A stretch of DNA of 64,000 nucleotides from Volvox africanus (lineage: Eukaryota > Chlorophyta > Chlorophyceae > Chlamydomonadales > Volvocaceae): the NCBI GenBank assembly GCA_030268105.1, contig BSDZ01000008.1, forward strand, positions 3,348,001-3,412,000, written 5' to 3'. The notes under the pieces are model-generated. The model worked only from the letters and a program-made list of their open reading frames with translations, ran no database searches and was not told the origin of the DNA. Positions 1 through 8,528 of this stretch are shown here, piece by piece (position 1 is the first letter of the stretch; the number at the start of each line of letters is the position of its first letter). The position numbers were made by a program, and so were the translations under genes.

Positions 1-362
1 CGTCTCGACAACACAACAGGCTCGGGTGGTCGAGAAGCCTTAAGAAACGAGCTTCTCCTCTCAGAATATCGACCTGGTATAGTTGAGGGGGCATATGCGG
101 GCATGGGGGCCACGTCGACGACGTTATCAGGCAATCAATTATGCATGTACACACACTAGATGTACGAAATGGATGCAATGACTCCGTACCTAACACACGG
201 GGTGCCCGAGGAGAATAGAGTGTCGCGGAAGTGGAAGGCCTGGCGACTCGGCGATACACCGTTACCAGGCAGGCGGACATGATGTACGGCGCTATGCCAT
301 GCCCTTATATGGTCCACATCGCTTCCGAGTTTGTTTTGAGAAGTGAGTTTGTGTGCACTTAC

Positions 363-464
363 GTCTTCGGGAAGCAGCCCCGGCTTGCAGAGATTGACCA
401 CCTTCAGGCATTGCTCGGCCCCACTCAACCGGCTCCTGACGAGCCATATCTCGGAGAAGCCACC
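363..464 (-). CDS. Protein kinase exon (N-lobe), partial gene
   Basis: This is a 34-codon exon flanked by a good acceptor (pyrimidine tract, CACAG before 464) and a consensus donor (GTAAGT after 363), phase 0 at both ends. It encodes GGFSEIWLVR, which resembles the glycine-rich loop of a protein kinase, and CLKVV about 10 residues later, where the ATP-binding lysine is expected. The first glycine of the loop would lie in the previous exon. Other kinase exons were not recognised: the downstream part would fall off the left edge, and upstream exons may be hidden in the next 1.7 kb. The subfamily cannot be told from one exon. Confidence 0.5.
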
Positions 465-2199
465 CTGTGAAAGCAGCAGCATCATGCCGTGAGGCGCAGG
501 CTTACCACATGGGTTAGATGTAAAGGCATATTCAGCTCGCTCCGCTTGGATGCCGCAGTCAGAGGTGTTTCAGGTTCAGCTTTAAGCCAGGGTCCAAGCA
601 TCTGTGGCCTCCGGGGCCTCAGGGGGACCCGTTCAGGCCAGGGCGGACAAATGTGAGAGATACTCTGCTATGACGGCCATACCCACATCGGCTAAGTGCT
701 TCTCCAAATCATATTCACGCAATGTTGGATGCGCGCGCCAGTCCGACAGCCTGAGGCGATGGTTCCAGGGGTGATAAATCCATACGCCAGGGGAAGTACA
801 GTGATTGCATGGTAATTACCTCTTCAGGCTGCGAGGTATTCCTATTTGCTCCAATTTCTCTTCGCCAGGCAAGCAGCAACAGACAGCGTCCACCAAGTCC
901 CGTAGAATGGACATTATTAAGAGTCTGCCAGTACAGGGAACCTAGTTTGATGAGATATAATATGATTTTAATGTGTTGTGTTTTAACGATTCAGAAATTC
1001 AATTGTTTTTTCATATGGGTCGCAATTCTTCTCATATTCCCAGACAAGGCCTGACAACGGTAGTTGTTGACTGCCCAATAAGGATAACATTTTATTAGCT
1101 AATTCATGCGGGAATGTGACTAGTTGCCCGTTGAGTGATGATGTTTTAGTTGGGCAGATCAAGCAGAAATTGCCGTATGTACGAAGCATTGAACATGAAA
1201 AGCAACACAACCTTACATGAGGATATATAAATCTTGTGGAGCTTGCAAAACAATGCTGCATTATTGCGCACTTCATGGACAGCTCGTTACCTGTCATTTT
1301 GTCTTAGTAATGCAACGAGCCTAGCGACGGCGGCAAATCATCGGCATCGCCATTCTAATCCGTGGCGCTTCATAGCAGGTACACGCTCGAAATTAATAGC
1401 ACCGCTTGGTTGTCGTCTGCCCGTCACTTTGTCGCCATCACCTCCATCGTCGCCTCCTTCGAGTCTTGATGTCCTGTAAACCACATGGGCAGGAGCTCTT
1501 CCGGCCCGTCAGGCCCTTTTATCCATGCTAACTAGATATATTTCATCCATATCTTTACCTGGCACTACTTGCACCAACAACTGAAGGACTACGCTTTGTA
1601 GTTCCCATAGCATGCGCATGAAAGATATTCTTCTGCGTTGTCATGCCCCGCTTACAACAGTGGCGCAATACCATGGTGGCGCTGGCGCGTGCCTGCCAAT
1701 CCAGTTATGCACAATCAACTGACCCACAAGGTGCGGATGCCGAAGGCCCATGGAAGGCTACAAACTGGAATCTTGCGAGCATCTTTACACCAGTGGCGGC
1801 TTGTCTTTACCGATGCACTTACTCGCCGTAATGCCGTACGGACCAATATCGACCCACATCAGCCGTTCAGCCCACCCGCCACATTCATGAAGTCATTGCC
1901 CAAACCGCCGTACTTCAGCGGATCGCTCACACTAACCATTCCAGTACGCCGATGCCGACACATACAGCACCATCATCCTTTTGCTCGCCTCCACCGCCCA
2001 CGTGCTTAGCAGTCCTTATGCCCGTCCTGTCATACCGGGTACACCGGTGGCTGTACACCACGACTACTGACGCACGCAACAAAGACCAACCAAAAGCTCC
2101 CGTTCGCGCATCACCACAAAACAATGTTTATGTCCTGCGAAAGTTTGGGAAGGTTTCGTCAATTCTAGGCTTCACTAACCTGGCTTTCTGCAGCCAAAG
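465..2199. other. No recognised gene
   Basis: Short open frames exist on both strands but none shows a domain, a convincing splice pattern or biased composition. Missing exons of the kinase (363-464) or of the Ca2+-ATPase (2200-2828) could lie here unseen. Confidence 0.4.
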
Positions 2200-2828
2200 C
2201 TAACTACCTACGAGCTGTCTCCCTCCCCGTCCATCAAGAGCATCACCTACGCTTCCGCTCACCCTCCCACGGTGATGCTCAGCTGCGGGCAGGCCATGAC
2301 TCTCCTGCCACCGCTGCCGGGGCCCGCGAAGGGCCTTGCCGGTCAGTCGCACGGCAGTGCTGAGGGGCAATGAAGCGGCGCCCAATGCGACACTGACGAG
2401 CCACTCTTGCCAGGAAAGGGGCTCCACCTGAGAAGAAGAAGTAATCAAAATCCAGATCGACTTGAAAACACTGGAAGGGACAATGATATTGAAGCTCCGC
2501 CTCACCGAGAAGGCTGTTATGAGCTAATAATACTGCGGGAAGGGGTTGAGAGCTTGAGAGATGAGAGGGCGCCTGGTTGAATTGGAAACAGTTATCGCGT
2601 TTAGTTGGTGGATATTTCAATTCAGTTTGCCAACAAGGGGCTGGACGATGGGAGTCGGTCGTAGTGGCAGAATGCCATTAGTGAAATTCGTACATAGTAC
2701 GTGCCGTACCGTCGCTCTGACAGCACAGGAGGAGAAACATTGGCTATCGCAGCTTCAAGAAGGCGGCGGTGTGCCCTAACTCGACTACTTACGTCAAAGA
2801 AGTCGCCCAGCAGCTCCACGATTATAAC
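2200..2828 (-). CDS. P-type Ca2+-ATPase (P2B/ACA-like), C-terminal exons only
   Basis: Two phase-0 exons join cleanly. Exon 2828-2793 encodes VIIVELLGDFFD and ends at a GTAAGT donor. Exon 2427 onward follows a TTCTTCTTCTCAG acceptor and begins VEPLSWQEWLVSVALGAASL. The joined text matches the last membrane region of plant and algal autoinhibited (plasma-membrane-type) Ca2+ pumps, where a VIIVE-F-G helix is followed by a PLSWxxW helix hairpin. A basic tail follows; translation either stops at 2200-2202 or splices at the GTGAGC donor at 2262. The catalytic part, with the phosphorylation DKTGT site, was not found upstream (2829-3400), where the gypsy remnant begins. The gene may be truncated or interrupted. 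The family call rests on two short exons. Confidence 0.5.
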
Positions 2829-3380
2829 CTGCAAGCTCGTCATACAGCGCCGAGCAATGAGGAGCCGGGCCATGGGAAATCGACCACAGGGTTTAGGCGG
2901 GGAAGAGATATGCGGGCGTCATTGGAGGCGCTGAGGTCATCATTGCGGCGGCCAACCCTACGCTTCTAGTCCCTTCTGGCCACGTTTAGACTTTTACAGC
3001 GAACAGCTCCCTGGACCGGATTCAAAGCGTGCGAGGAGAAATGCACCCGGCGCTCCCAAGAACTGTCACCGTGTCTCGACTCCCTCACCTCAGCAAAACA
3101 GCCATGAAAATCTTTAGAGAGAGATACATGCTTCCAATAAACTCAAATTTCCGCTTTAGAGGCTGTACCTTCCCTCCCAATCAATCACCGATTTCGGTAT
3201 TATACCAGCCTATATGATGCCGATTGGGCTTGTAGCAGCCTACCAGGTAATGCGATTTCTGTCACATGGCTGGGCAACGCACTGTAATTACCATCAGGAT
3301 GGTGGCGCTGCAAAATAATTCGTTTCATAATTTTTCACGATCATTTATATTTTACCTCACTGCTACAAGGAACCCCCATG
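2829..3380. other. No recognised gene
   Basis: This lies between the last recognisable Ca2+-ATPase exon and the gypsy-like remnant. No earlier ATPase exon (hinge or phosphorylation motifs) was found on the minus strand. Confidence 0.4.
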
Positions 3381-3719
3381 TGAGCAACACGTACGACACC
3401 GGTGCAAGGCTCAAGGCGCAGCGAGCTGAACTGGGTCCTGCACCCAAGGGTGCTCTAGCCGCAGTTCGAAAGACATTGGTCGAGAACCAACTAACGAGCG
3501 CGTCGGTGCACTTAGGACTTCTGCCAATCACCAGAGAAGGCCATGATGGGGTGGAATGGTTGGCGCTTCAAGGAGCGGACGCCACCTCCGGAGCCACACA
3601 ACCCGGTTAAGATGGGTGAGCGGAGGCAGTTGCGTAACGCCGTGCTGGAGTGGTTCATGGCCGGTAAGTGTCTGGGGGGGCTGGACGATTAATGCGAGGG
3701 CGACACGCGGCTCTGGACT

Positions 3720-4100
3720 GTGGGACTCCCCTTCCTCCAGTACGCTGTGCAACATGGGATCACCCTGTACAAACCTCTGGGAGGGGTGTGCACCGGCCTG
3801 GAAGCCTGTCTCCAGAACGGGATCCGATTGAACCGATACCTGTACTCATGCGGTGACCTCAAGGCTCGCAAAATGGCTGCAGCAAGGCTGGTGGCGCTTA
3901 CCCTGGCCTATCCGGATTTGTTGCCACCATAATGCTTTCTCTACCCTGCCCACCGATGTGGCGGAGGTAACCCGTGGACAGCTTAAGGGCGCGGATGCTG
4001 GAAGCGGCTGCACGTGGATCACCATAGCCTTCTGGGACGCAGAGTCAGCAGCGGCGGTGCCCTTAGGATTGAGAGTCACAGAGCCGTTGCAGGAGCTTGT
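3720..4100 (+). pseudogene. Methyltransferase-like segment of the gypsy remnant
   Basis: The frame at 3720-3932 contains GVCTGLEACLQNGI, then RYLYSCGDLKARKMAAARL and AYPDLLPP. The pattern (a glycine-rich turn, a strand ending in an acidic residue about 20 residues later, then a helix) resembles motifs I and II of cytosine-C5 methyltransferase-like folds. A +1-shifted continuation, FSTLPTDVAEVTRGQL, starts near 3940. The expected PCQ catalytic loop is not present in readable form. Cytosine methyltransferase modules carried by retrotransposons are known in some algae. The assignment is inferred from motif shape only, and the copy is non-functional. Confidence 0.35.
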
Positions 4101-4619
4101 TGAGCCCCATTCGGCGTGCATCGGGAGACATGGGGCGACCCATCAGGAGGTGCCTGGCAGACATTCTAGCGCCAATCATGCTCGCCTTTACTACCCCTGT
4201 GACAAGGCAGACAGGCCGGCAGTGGCCCTGTACCCTGGAGCTATAGGCTGTACGGTACCTTCGGCAAAGCAGACCATCGGCAAGCCCCTGTTCAACGATC
4301 ATAGGGGGCGGTATGAGTCCCTGTCCGCCCGGGAGTTTGGAGGAGGATAGCACGGTGGTGGCGGAGCTGTTGGAGGAGGATCGCCGGGCGATTCTAGCCC
4401 ATGCTACGGATGTTACCTACCTGTCCAGCATCCTCGCAATCATGTAGGTCGCAGCTGGTCAGGTCAGTGGTGTCATGCCCATGCAGGCTTATGCGTCTGG
4501 GGTCCATGCATGCAGCAGTGTCTTGGTGTTACCACTGGCCGATTCAGCACAGGAAAGTGATGGTGGGGTGCAAGCCGCTATTGCGGCGACTGCAGTCAAG
4601 TCCACTTTGTCGGCGGCGG

Positions 4620-5110
4620 ACGCCGGCTGCAGGGATATCTGGGACGTCGAACACACAGTGCACCTACTGCACTTCGGGATGGTGCCACAGGACCTATCCG
4701 CGACGGAGCAGAAGCACAGCATACGCAGGGCACGCCTGTACCGTTTTCAGGGTGACACCGTATCAGACTGAGGATCAAGATGCACGGTCACGGGTAGTGC
4801 CTCGTCCAGCTGAGCGGACATCATCAAATAAATCATCAAGTGAATCCATGAGGATATGGGTCATTTTCGTGGGGCTTATCTTAACCAGCTACTGGTGGCA
4901 TGGGCTAGTGGAGGATGTTACAGCGGTCGTACGTCATTGCACAGCCTGTGACCAGGTGAATGCCAGCTTCAACAGCAGGATGCCGGAGCTGAGTCCCCTG
5001 CTGATTTTGGGCCTTTTTTACCCCTGGGGCGTGGATCTCTGTGGGGCGTTCAACCGCACCACCAGGGGCAACGTCTACACTATGATCTGCATTGAGCATT
5101 TCTCCAAGTA
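4620..5110 (+). pseudogene. Gypsy integrase: zinc-binding domain and start of catalytic core
   Basis: Frames at 4620-4771 (DIWDVEHTVHLLHFG) and up to 5110 together read like the linker and HHCC region upstream of a Ty3/gypsy integrase. Diagnostic pieces are YWWHGLVEDVTAVVRHCTAC, giving the H-x-C-x2-C half of the HHCC finger, and WGVDLCGAFNRTTRGN, giving the first catalytic Asp. The frame runs to HFSK at 5108 and then hits a stop exactly where the sequence switches to the inverted block. A frameshift near 4770 separates the two pieces. Confidence 0.65.
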
Positions 5111-5111
5111 A

Positions 5112-5543
5112 ATGACGCCCCATGTACGACGCCACCCCGAGGTGTGCCATACTACGTCGCCCACAGCCCCTTGACTCCCGCATGATCTCTACTCTCTGCA
5201 GCTCCTGGAGGTGCTTTTGGGGCAATGGGCTGGTGCCAGTCGATGAGCCAGAACCCACCGCCTGCAGATCACTCGTGCTCACCCCTTTGCTCACACATCG
5301 TGGGCAAAACCATTCACCCTCAGGAACTTGCTTGAGCGGTGACTTCAGGCAGTAGGTGTGCCAACCTGCCCTGCACTCATCACATTGCAGCATCCTTTCC
5401 TCTCCGTCAGGATAGCCACAAACTTCACAGAGTAGACTTGGTAACGGCTGGGCTAACCGCGGATCCACATGATGATCATCAGTAGGAAGGTGGCACGGAG
5501 CACAATGCGTTATGTGGGCAGTGATGGTGCTGCCACAACGCCC
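5112..5543 (-). pseudogene. PHD finger module of the gypsy remnant
   Basis: The minus-strand frame that follows the integrase encodes a complete C4HC3 PHD finger: CEVCGYPDGEERMLQCDEC, then GWHTYCL, then GEWFCPRC (about 5411-5290), with the usual Trp two residues before the last Cys pair. It lies in the same frame as the integrase core (5544-6270), separated by one TAG at 5544-5546 and a Cys/His-rich linker. A single C-to-T change in a CAG codon would explain the TAG. PHD fingers bind histone H3 tails, so in an integrase polyprotein it would be a plausible targeting module, analogous to the chromodomain of chromoviruses. The target is unknown. Confidence 0.65.
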
Positions 5544-6270
5544 CTACAAAACCAGCACCCCCGTAGGACGAACCTCAACAACATGCAGAATCTCTGGCAC
5601 AACCAGAGATTCCAACACCGTGTTCCCAGTCGTGTTCCTGTAGTACACGTAATCTCCCATCTCAAACCACTGTAAACTAGGCAGAGTTTCACCACCCCTC
5701 ATGCGCGCATAGTGCAGAGTATCACGATGCTGCGCAATCAGCAAGTTGCTTCCCGCCATCGCCATGTGCCTCCGTAGCACAGCCGCCCGCTGAGTTATAG
5801 AGCTAGCTGCTGCCTCCGAGTCATCTAGATTGATCTCTCCCACGATGCGCTCCTTTATGGCCGGTGGTATTTTGTGTTCCACCCCGTACATAACATGGTA
5901 AGGCGCCAGACATGAAGACGGCGCCAGACATGAAGACGACTGCGCAGAGCTTTTGTATCCCAGCATGATATACGCTAAGTGCTTGTCCCACCCCTGGTTG
6001 CGACCACCTGCCTGCGAAATGCGCCCCAAGGCATTCTTGCACGTCTGCACGGCCCGCCCCGTAAAACCGTTGGCCTGTGGGTGGCATGCTGATGTCTGCC
6101 GGTGATCTACCATTGGATCGACCAGCAACTGCGCAAACTTGGCCTTCCATTCACTACCCTGATCCGAGCACACCTTCACACATGCACCATAGAGCCCTAG
6201 CACATGCTGTTGGAAGGTGAACGCCGTTTGCTCCGCCCGCTTGTCGGGCAGGGGAATCATCGTTTTCAAG
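5544..6270 (-). pseudogene. Gypsy integrase catalytic core and C-terminal region, inverted
   Basis: An open frame of about 240 codons encodes the second half of a DDE integrase. The second catalytic Asp is in CSDQGSEWKAKF, the Glu region is replaced by a degenerate HPQANGFTGRAVQT (Gly-Arg where N-G-x-x-E-R is usual), and the C-terminal GDYVYYRN barrel is present. It is on the strand opposite to the first half of the same integrase (ending at 5110), so the two halves were separated by an inversion. An 18-bp tandem duplication (5902-5937) adds six residues. The stop at 5544 separates it from the PHD finger. Non-functional copy. Confidence 0.7.
5902..5937. repeat. 18-bp tandem duplication in the integrase remnant
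   Basis: The unit GGCGCCAGACATGAAGAC occurs twice in direct succession (5902-5919 and 5920-5937). It keeps the reading frame and doubles the residues SSCLAP. Confidence 0.9.
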
Positions 6271-6870
6271 TCACCTATGATGACGGATCAGTGGAGATAT
6301 TGGGGATTACAGAGCTGAAATCGCCTGGCCACCAAGCAGTTGCAGAGGAAGTCAGTGCAAGTTACCCAGGCGTGTGTTCCTTCCGTGTGGCGGTTCGCAG
6401 GAGGTGCCCACAATTGTTAGGGCGGGTATGCCAGGAGAGCATAGCAATCTCAAGCTGTCGGCACTCATTGCCTTGCTTTCACTTGGGCGGATTCGTTATG
6501 CCTAGTGACCGTGCGGGAGATGAATGTGCTGCTGGGGGTCGTGGTGCTGGAGAGCGCTGGAGAAGTATTTTGATCTGAATGCCTGGACCCGAAAGTGTTC
6601 AAGCAGACATGTAAAGATGGCCTCAAGATGCGAGTGATAGCCATCGATGTCGATGGAGAAGTTTTGGATATATTGTTTCCCACTATTACAAGGTATGCAG
6701 GAGTTTTGGCCGTTGCCTGCGTTTCTTTCAGCTACCTCACGGCCGCGGATCATGCTAGGATGCGTTGGCTCCTGGGCTTGCACCAGCAGGACAGGCTGGC
6801 CGTTGCGAAGATGGGGTACCGGATGTGGGTGATGGTATTCAGCAGCAGGAGGCAGGCTTTGCTTTAAGAC
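6271..6870 (+). pseudogene. C-terminal part of the gypsy remnant with Tudor/chromo-like strand
   Basis: From 6264 the plus strand reads FQVTYDDGSVEILGITELKS, a beta-strand pattern seen in Tudor or chromo-like modules at the end of such polyproteins. It begins exactly at the right border of the inverted block. After about 6350 the frame shifts several times (GMPGEHSNLKLSALIALLSL around 6430-6500, then 6595-6867 with CKDGLKMRVIAIDVDG). These later pieces are open and protein-like but I do not recognise them. Confidence 0.4.
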
Positions 6871-7437
6871 CAGTGTTTTGTACGACATTGCCTATTAATC
6901 CTTGTGTTGTCCACCTCGTGGGGCTGGTACAGCACCCGGAGTTGGAGGGGGGAGTTCACCTTTGGCACTTAGTTTGGCCTCAGTAAAGTAATCCGGCCTG
7001 ACATAGGGTGGTATCACCCGCCATTACAAGGGCAAGGGTACAAGAAATACAAGAAGAGCACTTTCCTGTGTTTCGGACAGGGAGAAAATGCGGCTTCCAA
7101 TACCCGCGGTTAACTAGTCTGTCGCTTCTGGTATGTCACACGGTGAATGTTAACCATGGAGTTTCGGCGTACGCCCACACGTGGACTGTACGCCCACACA
7201 GGCTAATCCGAGCTCGTTCAGACACATACTGGATTTGTCAACGGCTCCGATGGGGACACGGGTGGGCATCACATTGTCCCACGCCGTTCGCGAGCCTTCA
7301 TTAATCGAATAGCAAGAAAATCAACTAAAAGTAAGACCCGCAAGATCCACTCCTCGCATCTCCACACTTGTTTGCACATGCATCAAAAGGGTCACTGCAA
7401 CCCAAAGGCATGGGAGATGTGTGCGGGATAGGGGGGT

Positions 7438-7742
7438 TTGCTTCACCCGGGGCCACTACCTGGCAGTCCCTACTCCCCCTGTATTTCGGGGCACCCGCAT
7501 CCGTTCACCCATGTTCACTTCTCCGAAATCAGTGATTTTCCCGGTTCAGCACCCACCGCCTGCCTCCAGTGGAATCTGCCGGATCAACGGCGGCCTAAAC
7601 CCCAGTTCTGGTCGGCTTACAAGTCATTATAACCGGGGACCTCACCGTCCGTCAACACACTCACATCCACCCTCAACCAGCGGATGGATTTTACCCCGCT
7701 CGTAGGCAGGGCTCTCTCAGCGGGCGAAAGCCCCTTGCACTT
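7438..7742 (+). pseudogene. Unrecognised decayed coding stretch
   Basis: One frame reads about 100 codons with a single TAA (7627-7629): before it FSEISDFPGSAPTACLQWNL and PKPQFWSAYKSL, after it PGTSPSVNTLTSTLNQRMDF. The composition is protein-like on both sides of the stop, which suggests a formerly open frame. I do not recognise the family; a retroelement gag piece is possible given the nearby gypsy remnant. Confidence 0.25.
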
Positions 7743-7855
7743 CTCCTTGCCGGGCTAAAGCCAATGTCACTGCCGCTCGCCGGGCCTGAGCTAATGGCAC
7801 TGCTCCTCACCGGGCAAGAGCCAATGACATCGCTCCTCGCCGGGCTTAAGCCAAT
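7736..7855. repeat. Minisatellite, four 30-bp units
   Basis: Four consecutive 30-bp units (7736-7765, 7766-7795, 7796-7825, 7826-7855) share the core GCCGGGC followed by an ending like AAGCCAAT. They differ from each other at several positions, so the array is old. Confidence 0.8.
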
Positions 7856-8528
7856 TGCACCCATGGCAAGGCGGTGTGATGGCCGGTGGATGACTTACCC
7901 CACAGGTTCACATCGATGAAGTTAATGGCCCGCAAAACGTCCGTGGGACTACAATGCCGCCCGGATAGAGATGTACCTCCGCAATGCCCATGTCAAAGTG
8001 CACCAAGATGCCCCACATTAAGGATGAAGGATGTATAAATGCCAAAAGTTTTATTTTACATATTTGTGATTTTGATGGCTATCTAACTAATACGAGACAG
8101 CTTACGGGACCCCCTGGCGGCGATGTTCCGGAGCAATTAACATTTGCTTCGCACAAAGTGCATTCAGGGGTCTGTATGCAAGAAAGGCATGTCATGTGTA
8201 TTATATATATTGTGTCAAATGGTAGGTGATGTGGTTTTCTACGTGATTTGATGTCCCAACGGCTGGCAAGAGCTAGTTGCCGGAACAATGTATGTATAGC
8301 CACGTTGTCACGTCAACAAGGTCCACTAATATAATATATATTATATAATGAAATGGCGATAATTGTAAGTTGTGCACTTATATGTTAATTGATAAAATAG
8401 CAGCTGGAACGATCGAATGAAATGTAAACGACGGGTTTCGGAGAATTGTATATTGCAATTTACTTTCATATACAACACATCAATACCTGCATTAAAAAAT
8501 TGCGGAAGTTAGTTTCTATTAACATACT

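Larger units (their letters stand above)
3381..6880 (+). mobile_element. Decayed Ty3/gypsy-like retroelement, internally rearranged
   Basis: Fragments of one polyprotein-like coding sequence are spread over about 3.5 kb. In order they are: a methyltransferase-like segment (+), integrase zinc-binding domain and start of the catalytic core (+), then on the opposite strand the rest of the integrase core and a PHD finger, then a Tudor/chromo-like tail (+). All parts carry stops or frameshifts. No LTRs, reverse transcriptase or RNase H were recognised, so the outer borders are approximate. The minus-strand block (about 5111-6270) fits as a local inversion: re-inverting it would place the integrase core, PHD finger and tail in the order expected for one polyprotein. 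Confidence 0.65.
6881..8528. other. Intergenic, with a decayed open frame and a minisatellite
   Basis: It holds a broken coding-like stretch (7438-7742) and a 30-bp tandem repeat (7736-7855), listed separately. The rest, including an AT-rich segment around 8320-8520 just upstream of the dehydrogenase start, shows nothing recognisable. Confidence 0.4.

Noticed and set aside
4905..5110. Reading the PHD-finger frame on the minus strand through to 4905 as one protein
   Set aside because: Below about 5111 that frame is antisense to the plus-strand integrase finger; the true module ends at the inversion border.
7736..7855. Regular repeats considered as a CRISPR-like array
   Set aside because: Units are contiguous 30-mers without spacers in a eukaryotic genome, so this is a minisatellite.
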